A stretch of 64,000 nucleotides of DNA from Micromonospora terminaliae. Lineage in GTDB: Bacteria > Actinomycetota > Actinomycetes > Mycobacteriales > Micromonosporaceae. Under the pieces are notes generated by a model. It had not been told where the DNA came from. It did not search any database and saw nothing but the letters and a program-made list of their open reading frames with translations. A program made the position numbers and the translations under genes. The DNA lies in the NCBI RefSeq assembly GCF_009671205.1, contig NZ_CP045309.1, forward strand, positions 6,466,001 to 6,530,000. The letters are read 5' to 3'. The number at the start of each line of letters is the position of its first letter. The stretch's first letter is position 1. This document shows, one piece after another, positions 51,425 to 61,085 of this stretch.

Positions 51425-52056
51425 TCCTCCTCTCCGATCCGCGGGTCGCCGCGGTGTCCAGCCGGGACGACGGCGATCCGCTGGTCGACCTGCGGGAACT
51501 GCCCGAGCTGCTACTGGACGGCCGGGCCGCCGACCCCGCCGGGGCGTACGCCCGGGTGCGGCGCGGGGTCGCGGACCGGTTGCTGGCCGCGCAGCGCGCG
51601 CTGCCGGCCGGCCTGCGCCTCCTGGTCGTCGAGGGGTACCGGCCGTACCGGGCGCAGCTCGACATCTTCACCGGCTACCGGGACGAGCTGCGCCGGCGCT
51701 ACCCGGACTGGTCGCCGGAGCGGCTGCACCGGGAGACCACCAAGTTCGTCTCGCCGGTCGAGGTGGCGCCGCACAGCACCGGCGGGGCGGTCGACCTCAC
51801 CCTGTGCGACGCCGACGGGATCGAGTTGGACATGGGCACGGCCCTCGACGCGACCCCGGAGGAGAGCGCCGACGCCTGCTTCACGGCGGCCCCGCACATC
51901 CCGGTGAGCGCGTGGCGGAACCGGCAGGTCCTGGTGGCCGCGTTGAGCGGGGCCGGACTGGTGAACTACCCGACCGAGTGGTGGCACTGGTCCTACGGCG
52001 ACCGGTACTGGGCGCTGCTCGCCGGAGCGAAGCACACCCGTTACGGTCCGTTGTGA
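51421..52056 (+). CDS. D-Ala-D-Ala dipeptidase (VanX-type, M15 metallopeptidase)
   Basis: A 211-residue zinc peptidase predicted to hydrolyse free D-Ala-D-Ala and so remove the normal precursor. The zinc ligands are His118 and Asp125 in HSTGGAVD, and His189 in EWWH with catalytic Glu186, a layout equivalent to VanX. RLLVVEGYRPYR supplies the conserved substrate-side Arg. Its length is close to VanX (about 202); no signal peptide is present, so it is cytoplasmic. The ATG overlaps the ligase stop (ATGA). Some relatives (VanXY) also cut precursor tails; this cannot be judged here. Confidence 0.9.
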   Translation: MILLSDPRVAAVSSRDDGDPLVDLRELPELLLDGRAADPAGAYARVRRGVADRLLAAQRALPAGLRLLVVEGYRPYRAQLDIFTGYRDELRRRYPDWSPERLHRETTKFVSPVEVAPHSTGGAVDLTLCDADGIELDMGTALDATPEESADACFTAAPHIPVSAWRNRQVLVAALSGAGLVNYPTEWWHWSYGDRYWALLAGAKHTRYGPL

Positions 52057-52137
52057 TGTGCCGATCCGGCTGAACGGTCCGGCGCTCCCGTCCGTACCAG
52101 GCGTCGAACGAGACCACCGGACGACGGGAGAGACAAC

Positions 52138-52815
52138 GTGAAGGTGCAGCGCAAGCATGTGCTGGCGGCGACCGTGGCGCTGGCCGCCTCGGCGGCCGTC
52201 GCGGTGGGCACGGGGATGGGGTTCGCGGAGACCACCCCGGCCGGGCAGTCGGCCTGTGCGGGGTCGGTGACCTTCTCGGCGGAGGGCGGGGCGCCGGCGG
52301 CCACCAGCGACCGGTTCCCGGTGGGCACCCGGCTGCGGGTGACCAACCTGGACAACGGCAAGGTGGCGACCGTGACGGTGACCGGCCCGTCCGGGAGTTG
52401 CGTGCTGCTCAACGCGGCGGCCATGGACCTGGTGCGGGAGCCGGGCAAGAACGTGATCCGCCGCAACCTCGTCGAGCGCCTCGACGGCGGCGCCGCGGCG
52501 ACCGGTGCGGCCCGGCCCGGCGTCCCGGCCGGCGAGGTCCGGCCGGGCAACGCCCAGCCCGGCGGCGCGCGCGCCAGCGTCTGCTCCGGAGCGATCACCT
52601 TCTCGGCCGAGGGCGGCGCGCCGGCCGCCACCAGCGGGCAGTTCCCGGTGGGCACCCGGCTGCGGGTGACCAACCTGGACAACGGCAAGGCGGCGACCGT
52701 GACGGTGACCGGCCCGTCCGGGAGTTGCGTGCTGCTCAACGCGGCGGCCATGGACCTGATCCGGGAGCCGGGCAAGAACCTGGTCCGCCGCAACACGGTG
52801 GAACTGCTGCGCTGA
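52138..52815 (+). CDS. Secreted protein with two tandem RlpA-like double-psi barrels
   Basis: A 225-residue exported protein with a Sec signal (VLAATVALAASAAVAVGTGMGFA, cleavage near Ala30). Two copies of an approximately 68-residue domain follow (about 40-110 and 150-220), each with TFSAEGGAPAATS, FPVGTRLRVTNLDNGK and LLNAAAMDL, separated by a Pro/Gly linker. The TRLRVTNLDNGK segment is the RlpA/DPBB signature. Each copy holds two Cys (CAGS/CSGA and GSCVLL), probably a disulfide. RlpA domains act on or bind glycan strands, but the catalytic residues are not clear here. It starts 81 nt after the dipeptidase gene and may be part of the same transcript. Confidence 0.8.
   Translation: MKVQRKHVLAATVALAASAAVAVGTGMGFAETTPAGQSACAGSVTFSAEGGAPAATSDRFPVGTRLRVTNLDNGKVATVTVTGPSGSCVLLNAAAMDLVREPGKNVIRRNLVERLDGGAAATGAARPGVPAGEVRPGNAQPGGARASVCSGAITFSAEGGAPAATSGQFPVGTRLRVTNLDNGKAATVTVTGPSGSCVLLNAAAMDLIREPGKNLVRRNTVELLR
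52268..52794 (+). repeat. Two near-identical about 200-nt repeats inside the RlpA-like gene
   Basis: The units at about 52268-52467 and 52595-52794 are offset by 327 nt and in frame. A 117-nt core (from about 52315) differs at one base that I can see (GTG/GCG), while flanking parts differ more. Synonymous sites are conserved too, so the duplication or a gene conversion is recent. Confidence 0.8.
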
Positions 52816-52821
52816 CCCGGG

Positions 52822-52857
52822 CCGGCAGGGTGGGTGGCGGCCCACCCACCCTGCCGG
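52822..52857. terminator. Bidirectional hairpin between convergent genes
   Basis: A perfect 16-bp stem (52822-52837 and 52842-52857) with loop CGGC fills the gap between the RlpA-like gene and the convergent ABC permease gene. Confidence 0.8.
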
Positions 52858-52862
52858 AGGGC

Positions 52863-53852
52863 TCAGGCGATCCGGCGGAGCCGGCGTACGGCGAGGTAGA
52901 GCAGGAGGGCGGCGAGGGCGACGAAGATGCCGGTCTCGATCCACTGGAAGGGCCAGAACCGGTCCGCCGGCTGGTAGAGCTCCCAGTTGTAGGCGCCGGG
53001 TCGCACGCCCAGTTCCTCCCCGCAGCGGTGGCCGTCCGGGCCCTGGCCGCCCGGCGGGCACATGATGCGGGTGTCGGCCGCCACCATCTTCCCGTCGGGG
53101 TTGCGCACACCGCTGGCCAGGACCCAGTTGCCCCGGTCCTCCTGCAGCGGTTCGGCTCCCTCGATCGGGAAGGTGCGGGTGCGGGCGGCCTGGTAGTGGG
53201 GTCTGGCCAGGATCGCCACCGCCGCCCGGACCCCGATGAACGCGGCCAGGGTGACGCCCATCGCGGGCAGCATCCGGCGCCAGAGGGTGCCGGCGAAGAT
53301 GCCGAGCGCCACCGCGAAGAGGGTGTAGCCGATCGGGGCGATGCCCTGCAGGTCGAAGACGATGAAGCCGAGGCGGCCCTCGTGCGCGGCCTGGGTCAGC
53401 GGGCTGACCCACCAGGCCATGCCCAGTCCGTAGCCGATTGCCAGGGTCACCGTGACCAGGACGGCCAGGCCGAACTTCACCAGGGCCCACCGGGTCCGGC
53501 CGACACCCTGCGTCCAGGCGAATCGGTGCGTGCCGTGCTCCACCTCCCGGGCCACCAGCGGGGCGCCCCAGAACAGACCGACGAGCACCGGCAGGACGAC
53601 GAGCAGGACCGCCACCAGGTTCAAACTCTGGTACCGGTTGGTGAACTGGCGGAACGCCGACTCGCAGCCGTTCGCGGCGGCCCGGTCGACGTCCGAACGG
53701 GCCAGCTGACTGACGCAGTCCGGCAGCCCGAGCTCGGTGAAGCTGTGCCGCATCGACAGGCCGATCGGGACCATGAGGGCCGCCAGCGCGGCGAAGCCGA
53801 GGAGGGTGAAGAGCAGCTGCTTGCGGTGCTGCCGCCAGGCCAGCCAGATCAT
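52863..53852 (-). CDS. ABC transporter permease (ABC-2 like)
   Basis: A 329-residue membrane protein with about six helices (LLFTLLGFAALAALMVPIGLSM; LVAVLLVVLPVLVGLFWGAPLVAREVEHGTHRF). The WGAPLVAREVEHGTHRFAWTQGVGRTRW motif is common in YtrC/ABC-2 permeases of Gram-positive bacteria. A long external loop (about 210-295) carries Cys in MCPPGGQGPDGHRCGEE. It is coupled to the ATPase gene (ATGA), whose product energises it. Substrate unknown; relatives export peptides, or protect the envelope. Confidence 0.87.
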   Translation of the reverse strand: MIWLAWRQHRKQLLFTLLGFAALAALMVPIGLSMRHSFTELGLPDCVSQLARSDVDRAAANGCESAFRQFTNRYQSLNLVAVLLVVLPVLVGLFWGAPLVAREVEHGTHRFAWTQGVGRTRWALVKFGLAVLVTVTLAIGYGLGMAWWVSPLTQAAHEGRLGFIVFDLQGIAPIGYTLFAVALGIFAGTLWRRMLPAMGVTLAAFIGVRAAVAILARPHYQAARTRTFPIEGAEPLQEDRGNWVLASGVRNPDGKMVAADTRIMCPPGGQGPDGHRCGEELGVRPGAYNWELYQPADRFWPFQWIETGIFVALAALLLYLAVRRLRRIA

Positions 53853-54739
53853 GCCGGCACCTCCCAGGCCGCGTGGCTCGTGGTGGTCTCGCCCTCGGCG
53901 AGGTACGCCAGCACGAGGTCCTCCAGCGTCACGTCGTGCACGGTCCACTCCGGAGCGAGGACGTCGCCGCGCGTGCGGACGAGCAGCGTCGACTGCCGGG
54001 CGGTGTGACTCGCCCGGACCACGGCGTCGACCCCGTCGATCGGTTCGCCGCCGTGCCGGGGCCCGACCAGCTGCCGGTGCGTGGCGACGAGGTCGTCGAC
54101 CGCGCCCACCAGGTGCACCCGGGCGGCCTGCAGCACGACCAGGTAGTCGCAGACCCGTTCGAGGTCGGCCAGCAGGTGCGAGGAGAGCAGCACGGTCGTC
54201 TCGGAGTCGGCGACGCTGCCCATGAGCGACTGCAGGAACTCCCGGCGCGCCAGCGGATCGAGGCTGGCGACCGGTTCGTCGAGGAGCAGCAGCCGGGGTC
54301 GCTTCGCGAGTGCGAGGGCCAGCGCGACCTGCGCCCGCTGGCCGCCGGAGAGCTTGCCGACGGGCAGCTTCGGCGGGATGCCGAGCTGGGCCAGCCGGTT
54401 GCGGGCGAGTGCGCCGTCCCAGCGCTTGTTCATCCGGCGGCCCGCCTCCACCAGCTCGGCCGCGGTGAAGTCCCGGTAGAGCGGGGTGTCCTGGGCGACG
54501 AAGCCGATCTCGGGCAGCACCGACGGGTTGGCGTACGGCGTTTCGCCGAAGATCCGCACCGCGCCGCCGTCTGGCCGCAGCAGGCCGACCGCGAGGTGCA
54601 GCAGGGTGCTCTTGCCGGCGCCGTTGGGGCCGACGAGGGCGGCGATCCGCCCGGCGGGCAGGCGCAGCGAGCAGTCCCGCAGCGCCCAGGTTCTTCCGTA
54701 GCGTTTGCCGAGCTGCTCGGCCTCCAGCGCGATCTCCAT
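53849..54739 (-). CDS. ABC transporter ATP-binding protein
   Basis: A 296-residue ATPase. Walker A is GPNGAGKST, the signature is LSGGQ, Walker B is RLLLLDEP, and the switch His is in LLSSHLLADL. The C-terminal 75 residues after the core are variable. ATG 54739 is preferred over 54754: AGAGGA lies six nt before it. Its stop overlaps the permease start. With the GntR gene upstream this is a YtrA-type regulator-transporter operon, a class often induced by cell-wall antibiotics (family knowledge). Confidence 0.92.
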   Translation of the reverse strand: MEIALEAEQLGKRYGRTWALRDCSLRLPAGRIAALVGPNGAGKSTLLHLAVGLLRPDGGAVRIFGETPYANPSVLPEIGFVAQDTPLYRDFTAAELVEAGRRMNKRWDGALARNRLAQLGIPPKLPVGKLSGGQRAQVALALALAKRPRLLLLDEPVASLDPLARREFLQSLMGSVADSETTVLLSSHLLADLERVCDYLVVLQAARVHLVGAVDDLVATHRQLVGPRHGGEPIDGVDAVVRASHTARQSTLLVRTRGDVLAPEWTVHDVTLEDLVLAYLAEGETTTSHAAWEVPA

Positions 54740-54750
54740 CAGCTGTCCTC

Positions 54751-55167
54751 TCATCCTGCTGAGGCGGGTTCGGCGCGCGGCGACTCGGCGGCGAGCGCGG
54801 CCCGCATGGTGGTCTCGACCAGGGCGGTGACGTCTTCCGGGGTGAGCCCTGCGGCGCGGGCGCGGTGCAGCCAGGCCACCAGCTCCTCGCGGAGCTCGGC
54901 CTGATCGGCCAGCGACGAGCCGGCGACGGTGTCGCGGACGAAGGTGCCCACGCCGGGGCGCCCCTCGACCAGACCTTCGATCTCCAGCTCGCGGTACGCC
55001 TTCAGCACCGTGTTCGGGTTGATGGCCAGCGACTGCGCGACGTCGCGGACCTTCGGCAACTGGTCGCCGGCCGTCAGCAGCCCCACCCGCAGGGCCTGTT
55101 TGACCTGCTGGATCAGCTGCACATAGGTGTTCACCTTGGACCGGCCGTCCAGAACGAACTCGATCAC
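54751..55167 (-). CDS. GntR-family regulator, YtrA type
   Basis: A 138-residue regulator with an N-terminal GntR winged helix (YVQLIQQVKQALRVGLLTAGDQLPKVRDVAQSLAINPNTVLKAYRELEIEGLVEGRPGVGTFV, about residues 15-77) and a short C-terminal dimerisation helix, as in YtrA proteins. The GTG start has AAGGG seven nt upstream. It precedes an ABC ATPase and permease and overlaps the former's region. It probably represses this operon by binding the dyad at 55184-55210 (inference). Confidence 0.92.
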   Translation of the reverse strand: MIEFVLDGRSKVNTYVQLIQQVKQALRVGLLTAGDQLPKVRDVAQSLAINPNTVLKAYRELEIEGLVEGRPGVGTFVRDTVAGSSLADQAELREELVAWLHRARAAGLTPEDVTALVETTMRAALAAESPRAEPASAG

Positions 55168-55183
55168 GCGACGCCCTTCTATT

Positions 55184-55210
55184 GTCCTACGACAGTAGGA
55201 CTATAGGACA
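55184..55210. promoter_or_regulatory. GntR/YtrA operator-like dyad with -10 box
   Basis: GTCCTAC-GACA-GTAGGAC (55184-55201) is a perfect 7-bp dyad, and TAGGACA recurs at 55204-55210. On the minus strand TATAGT (55205-55200) overlaps it and could be the -10 of the GntR operon, so binding would block transcription. Confidence 0.65.
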
Positions 55211-55403
55211 GGATTCGCCGTTGTGGGGACCCTCGACGGAGTGTCGGAGACGGGGTGGCCGCGCGCCGGGCTGCACGCCGGCGGGGCTTGCCGGACACCG
55301 AGCTGCTCGCCGAGCTGGTCACCGGGCTGGGCCGGGTGGTGCGGGCGGCGGGTGCGGAGGGGCTCGACGGCTACTGCCGGATGTGTCTCCAGGCCGGAAA
55401 AGG

Positions 55404-55454
55404 GTGGAACACCACGGGCGGCACCTGGGGGGGTCGACGCCCGTGGTGTTCCAC
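55404..55454. terminator. 17-bp perfect hairpin downstream of gabT
   Basis: GTGGAACACCACGGGCG (55404-55420) and its exact complement at 55438-55454 surround a 17-nt loop. It starts 19 nt beyond the gabT stop on the minus strand, so termination is the simplest role. No U tract is present. Confidence 0.7.
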
Positions 55455-55472
55455 GATCGGGGCTGACCTCGG

Positions 55473-56744
55473 TCAGCCGAAGGCGGCCTCCAGGATGTCC
55501 AGGCCGCGCGCCAGCTCGTCGTCGGAGATGACCAGCGGGGGCAGGAAGCGCAGCACATTGCCGTAGGTGCCGCAGGTGAGGGTGAGCAGCCCGGCCGCGT
55601 GGCAGGCCGCCGAGATCGCCGCCGTGGCGGCCGGGTCCGGGGTCAGCGTGCCGGGCTGGACGATCTCCACGGCGAGCATGGCGCCCCGGCCGCGTACCTC
55701 GGCGACGCGCGGGTCGCGGGCCGCGATCGCGCGCAGCCGGTCGACCATGACCGCGCCGATCCGCCGGGCGGCGGCGGCCAGGTCCAGCTCGTGCATGGTC
55801 TCGATGGCCGCGAGCGCGGCGGCGCAGGCGATCGGGTTGCCGCCGTACGTCCCGCCGAGGCCGCCCACGTGCACCGCGTCCATGAGCTCGGCCCGGCCGG
55901 TGACCGCAGCGAGCGGCAACCCGCCGGCGATGCCCTTGGCCAGGGTCACCAGGTCCGGCTCGACGCCCTCGTGCTGGCAGGCGAACCAGTCACCGGTCCG
56001 GCAGAACCCGGTCTGGATCTCGTCGGCGACGAACACCACCCCGGCCGCGGTCGCCCACTCGCGCAGCGCCGGCAGGAACCCCTCGGCCGGCACCACGAAA
56101 CCGCCCTCGCCCTGGATCGGCTCGATGAGCAGCGCCGCCACGTTCTCGGCGCCGACCTGCTTCTCCACCATCTCGACGGCCCGCGCCGCCGCGGTCGCCC
56201 CGTCGAGGCCGCCGTCGCGCAGCGGGTACGACATGGGGACCCGGTAGACCTCGCCGGCGAACGGCCCGAACCGGTGCTTGTACGGCATGTTCTTCGCGGT
56301 CAGCGCCATGGTCAGGTTGGTCCGGCCGTGGTACGCGTGGTCGAAGACCACCACGGCCGGCCGGCCCGTGGCGTGCCGGGCGATCTTCACGGCGTTCTCC
56401 ACCGCCTCGGCGCCCGAGTTGAACAGCGCCGAGCGCTTCTCGAAGTCGCCCGGGGTCAGCGCGTTGAGCTGCTCGCAGACGGCCACGTACGACTCGTAGG
56501 GCGCGACCATGAAGCAGGTGTGGGTGAAGCGTTCGACCTGGGCGCGTACCGCCTCGACGACCTTCGGCGCGGAGTTGCCCACGTTGGCGACCGCGATTCC
56601 GGCCGCGAAGTCGATCCACTGCCGCCCGTCGACGTCGGTGATCGTCCCGCCGCCCGCGTGGTCGACGTAGGCGGTGATGGTGCTGCCGACGCCCCGGGCG
56701 ACGGCCGCCCCGCGGCGCTTGTGCAGCTCGTCCGACGATGCCAT
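55473..56744 (-). CDS. gabT: 4-aminobutyrate aminotransferase GabT
   Basis: A 423-residue class III aminotransferase converting GABA and 2-oxoglutarate to succinate semialdehyde and glutamate. Motifs are WIDFAAGIAVANVGNSAPKVVEAV, SALFNSGAEAVENAVKIARHAT, VVFVADEIQTGFCRTGDWFA (the pyridine Asp) and VTLAKGIAGGLPLAAVTGRAELMDAVH (PLP lysine). The sequence QGEGGFVVPAEGF supports GABA specificity. It starts 3 nt after the stop of the upstream aldehyde dehydrogenase, so the two are an operon completing putrescine-to-succinate-semialdehyde conversion. Confidence 0.93.
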   Translation of the reverse strand: MASSDELHKRRGAAVARGVGSTITAYVDHAGGGTITDVDGRQWIDFAAGIAVANVGNSAPKVVEAVRAQVERFTHTCFMVAPYESYVAVCEQLNALTPGDFEKRSALFNSGAEAVENAVKIARHATGRPAVVVFDHAYHGRTNLTMALTAKNMPYKHRFGPFAGEVYRVPMSYPLRDGGLDGATAAARAVEMVEKQVGAENVAALLIEPIQGEGGFVVPAEGFLPALREWATAAGVVFVADEIQTGFCRTGDWFACQHEGVEPDLVTLAKGIAGGLPLAAVTGRAELMDAVHVGGLGGTYGGNPIACAAALAAIETMHELDLAAAARRIGAVMVDRLRAIAARDPRVAEVRGRGAMLAVEIVQPGTLTPDPAATAAISAACHAAGLLTLTCGTYGNVLRFLPPLVISDDELARGLDILEAAFG

Positions 56745-56747
56745 TGG

Positions 56748-58184
56748 TCAGCCCTCGATGTTGTGCATGACGTGCTTGATCCGGGTGTAGTCCTCCAGGC
56801 TGTAGACCGAGAGGTCCTTGCCGTGCCCGGAGTGCTTGAAGCCGCCGTGCGGCATCTCGGACACGAACGGGATGTGGGTGTTGACCCAGACGCAGCCGAA
56901 GTCCAGCCGGCGGGTCATCCGCATGGCCCGGCCGTGGTCCTTCGTCCACACCGAGGCCGAGAGGCCGTAGTCCACACCGTTGGCCCAGCGCACCGCCTCG
57001 TCCTCGTCGGAGAAGCGCTGCACGGTGATGACCGGGCCGAACACCTCGTCCTGGATGATCTCGTCGGCCTGGCGGACACCGGAGACCACCGTCGGGGCGT
57101 AGAAGTAGCCGCGCTCGCCGACCTGGGAGCCGCCGGTGTCGACCTTCGCGTGGTCCGGCAGCCGGTCCACGAAGCCGCGTACGCGGGCGAGCTGGTTGGC
57201 GTTGTTGAGCGGGCCGTAGAGCACGTCCTCGTCGTCCGGCGCGCCGGTCTTCGTGTTGCGGGCCTGCTCGGCGAGGGCGGCCACGAAGTCGTCGTGGATG
57301 CCCGGCCCGGCGAGCACGCGGGTCGCGGCCGTGCAGTCCTGGCCGGCGTTGAAGTAGCCGCCCACGGCGATGGCCTCGGCCGCCGCCGCCAGGTCGGCGT
57401 CGTCGAAGATCACGACGGGGGCCTTGCCGCCCAGCTCCAGGTGGGTCCGCTTGAGGTCCGGTGCGGCCGCCGCGGCGACCTCCATGCCGGCCCGGGTCGA
57501 CCCCGTGATCGAGACGAACTGCGGGGTCGGGTGCGACACCAGCGCGCGGCCGGTGTCCCGGTTGCCGCAGACCACGTTGAACACGCCCGGCGGGAGGAAC
57601 TCGGACGCGATCTCGGCCAGCAGCAGCGTCGACACCGGGGTGGTGTCGCTGGGCTTCAGCACGACCGTGTTGCCGGCCGCCAGGGCCGGGGCGATCTTCC
57701 AGACCGCCATCATGAGCGGGTAGTTCCAGGGCGTGACCTGGGCGCAGACGCCGATCGGCTCGCGCCGCACGTAGGAGGTGTGCCCGGCCATGTACTCGCC
57801 GGCCGAGCGCCCCTCGAGCAGGCGGGCGGCCCCCGCGAAGAAGCGGAACTGGTCCACCGCCGGCGGCAGCTCCTCGTCGGCGGTGAGCTGGCGCGGCTTG
57901 CCCGTGTTGCGGACCTCGGCGTCGACCAGCTCGGCCGCGCGGGCCTCCACCGCGTCGGCGAGCTTGAGCAGGGCCTTCTGCCGCTCGCCCGGGGTGGCGT
58001 CCCGCCAGGTCTCGAACGCGGCGGCGGCCGCCTTCATAGCCGCGTCCACGTCCGCCGCCCCGGAGACCGGCGCCTGGGCGAAGACCTCGCCGGTGCACGG
58101 GTCGATCAGGTCGGCGAGGCCGCCGTCCACCGGGTCGACGTACTCGCCGTTGACGAAGTTGCGCAGCTGCTGCTGGTCGCTCAT
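56748..58184 (-). CDS. Gamma-aminobutyraldehyde dehydrogenase
   Basis: A 478-residue NAD-dependent enzyme oxidising 4-aminobutanal to GABA, the step before GabT. The catalytic Cys is in YFNAGQDCTAATRV, the Glu is in THLELGGKAPVVIFDDAD, and the cofactor segment is [28 protein letters not shown]. The end FKHSGHGKDLSVYSLEDYTRIKHVMHNIEG matches PatD/Prr-type enzymes. It and gabT are transcribed together. With an aminotransferase at 31283 that could make aminobutanal, all steps from putrescine to succinate semialdehyde are present (inference). Confidence 0.9.
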   Translation of the reverse strand: MSDQQQLRNFVNGEYVDPVDGGLADLIDPCTGEVFAQAPVSGAADVDAAMKAAAAAFETWRDATPGERQKALLKLADAVEARAAELVDAEVRNTGKPRQLTADEELPPAVDQFRFFAGAARLLEGRSAGEYMAGHTSYVRREPIGVCAQVTPWNYPLMMAVWKIAPALAAGNTVVLKPSDTTPVSTLLLAEIASEFLPPGVFNVVCGNRDTGRALVSHPTPQFVSITGSTRAGMEVAAAAAPDLKRTHLELGGKAPVVIFDDADLAAAAEAIAVGGYFNAGQDCTAATRVLAGPGIHDDFVAALAEQARNTKTGAPDDEDVLYGPLNNANQLARVRGFVDRLPDHAKVDTGGSQVGERGYFYAPTVVSGVRQADEIIQDEVFGPVITVQRFSDEDEAVRWANGVDYGLSASVWTKDHGRAMRMTRRLDFGCVWVNTHIPFVSEMPHGGFKHSGHGKDLSVYSLEDYTRIKHVMHNIEG

Positions 58185-58312
58185 GAGATGTCTCCGAGGG
58201 GTGGCCGGGCGGAAGGTCTGCGGAGGTTATCGCAATCTGACTGCCATCTTGGCTACTGAATCCGAGGCAGACAAGGGTTTGAGCAACTGTTTCCGCGCGG
58301 CCTTACGTGGTC

Positions 58313-58318
58313 TACGCT
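58313..58318 (+). promoter_or_regulatory. -10 element (TACGCT) of the aldehyde dehydrogenase gene
   Basis: TACGCT ends seven nt before GTG 58326, giving a probable leaderless transcript. The gene diverges from the aminobutyraldehyde dehydrogenase over 141 nt. Confidence 0.45.
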
Positions 58319-58325
58319 GCCGAGC

Positions 58326-59765
<1,440 letters not shown>

Positions 59766-59771
59766 CGCGGC

Positions 59772-61004
59772 TCACCAGGTGCCGTCGTCCCGGACCCGGG
59801 CGGGGGCGCGGCCGAGCAGCAGGGTGGTGAGGGCGGCGTCGATGTCGGCGCCGAGGAACCACTCGCCGGCCTGATCGAGCGCGAAGACCCGGCCGTGCTC
59901 GTCGACGGCCAGGATGCTCTCCTGGCGCTCGCTGCCGAGCGGGAACAGCCGGACGCCGAGCACCGCGCCGAAGTCCGCGAGGGTGTCGGCGCTGTGGGCG
60001 CCGTGCAGGGGATTCGTGGTGAATTCGTGGATCCACACGTCCTGACCCGGACCCCTCCGATGGCTGAGGATCGCGGGGAAGGCGGTGAGCGCCTCCTCGG
60101 CGGCGGGGAACACCTCGTGCCGGTGGCGCCGCCCGGCGATCTCGCGGGTTTCGGCGATCGCGCCCATGGCGAGTGCCTCGTTGAACATGCTGATCTGCCA
60201 CCCCGCGTCCGTGAGCGCGTGCCCGACCTCGTCCGGGAAGCGGCCGGGCTGGCTGACCGGCCCTGGCTCGGGGCGCCACTCCTCCGTGTGCGCGAGATCT
60301 GACCACGGGAGGGCGTTGAAGCGCACCAGGAAGTTGATGCACGAGTCGCAGGGAAGCTCGGCCGGGCCGCCGGCCGGATCTCCCGGCTCCCGGACCCGGA
60401 ACACCTCGAACCGCGCGGTGCCGAGGACCGCTTGGGCTTCCTCGACCGTCAGCGCCGGAAGGCCTTCCGCCGCACGCCGGTGGTCCTGCTCGTGCAGGAC
60501 GTCGGAGACGACGATCATCTCGGCGTGCCGCTCACCGCCCCGGACCAGGTGGCCCGGCGGCAGCCCGTCCAGATAGGACCGGACCAGCGGATGGTGACGC
60601 AATTCGAGGTCACCCTTGGCGCCGTGCGCGACGTACGTGCGGCCGCCGACGGTGAGGTGCGCGGCGGCACCGGGCGTGGGCGGTCGGGTGATCTCGCGGA
60701 GCAGTTGGTCGGCCGGGTCGACGGTGCGGGGTGCCCGCGGCGCGCCGGGCCGGCGCTGCCGGAACATCTGCTCGACGGCGGCGGCCGGCACCCGCGGCCA
60801 GGTCGACACCTCGCCGGTCTCCTTGTCGATGACCGTGGCCGGCAGGTCGCCGGGAAGCGCCCGGGCCTCGACGGCCACAGTGGACATCACCAGGTAGCCC
60901 AGGTCGAACTCCTCGACCACCGGGGTGCACGGGAATCCCAGGCGCTCGGAGTCCCTTCGGGCCCAGACGGCGGCGAGTTGTTCGGCCTGCTGTCGTTCGA
61001 TCAC
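59772..61004 (-). CDS. Multidomain protein with deaminase-like and SUKH-like segments (polymorphic toxin/immunity type)
   Basis: A 410-residue soluble protein. Residues 1-95 resemble an Imm35-like domain (YLVMSTVAVEARALPGDLPATVIDKETGEVSTWPRVP). Residues 110-235 contain RHAEM (His160, Glu162) and PCDSC (Cys219, Cys222), the zinc and proton-relay set of the nucleic-acid/YwqJ deaminase fold. Residues 250-410 resemble SUKH-3 immunity domains (FPDEVGHALTDAGWQISMFNEALAM ... FGAVLGVRLFPLGSERQESILAVDEHGRVFALDQ). It diverges from a WXG100/toxin operon, so it may be an orphan toxin-immunity fusion. Domain names are pattern-based recollection. No secretion signal is present. Confidence 0.75.
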   Translation of the reverse strand: MIERQQAEQLAAVWARRDSERLGFPCTPVVEEFDLGYLVMSTVAVEARALPGDLPATVIDKETGEVSTWPRVPAAAVEQMFRQRRPGAPRAPRTVDPADQLLREITRPPTPGAAAHLTVGGRTYVAHGAKGDLELRHHPLVRSYLDGLPPGHLVRGGERHAEMIVVSDVLHEQDHRRAAEGLPALTVEEAQAVLGTARFEVFRVREPGDPAGGPAELPCDSCINFLVRFNALPWSDLAHTEEWRPEPGPVSQPGRFPDEVGHALTDAGWQISMFNEALAMGAIAETREIAGRRHRHEVFPAAEEALTAFPAILSHRRGPGQDVWIHEFTTNPLHGAHSADTLADFGAVLGVRLFPLGSERQESILAVDEHGRVFALDQAGEWFLGADIDAALTTLLLGRAPARVRDDGTW

Positions 61005-61023
61005 AGGCTGAAGTTACCGGACC

Positions 61024-61038
61024 CCACGGATTCCGTGG
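61024..61038. promoter_or_regulatory. Perfect 15-bp dyad in the toxin-locus divergent promoter
   Basis: CCACGGA-T-TCCGTGG lies midway in the 81-nt gap between the minus-strand deaminase/SUKH gene and the plus-strand YbaB gene. It is a plausible shared operator. Confidence 0.45.
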
Positions 61039-61085
61039 CGCCCGGTATGGTCGGCCCTACTGACGGTGACGGAAGGGGAGCGGTG

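Larger units (their letters stand above)
55168..55472. other. 305-nt gap between the GntR operon and gabT
   Basis: No gene that I can support. It holds the GntR operator (55184-55210), about 190 nt of unremarkable high-GC sequence, and a long perfect hairpin (55404-55454). Open frames across it show coding bias no better than background. Confidence 0.6.

Noticed and set aside
55255..55566. Short plus-strand frames between the GntR gene and gabT
   Set aside because: They cross the long hairpin and run into gabT antisense; no ribosome site or recognisable protein.
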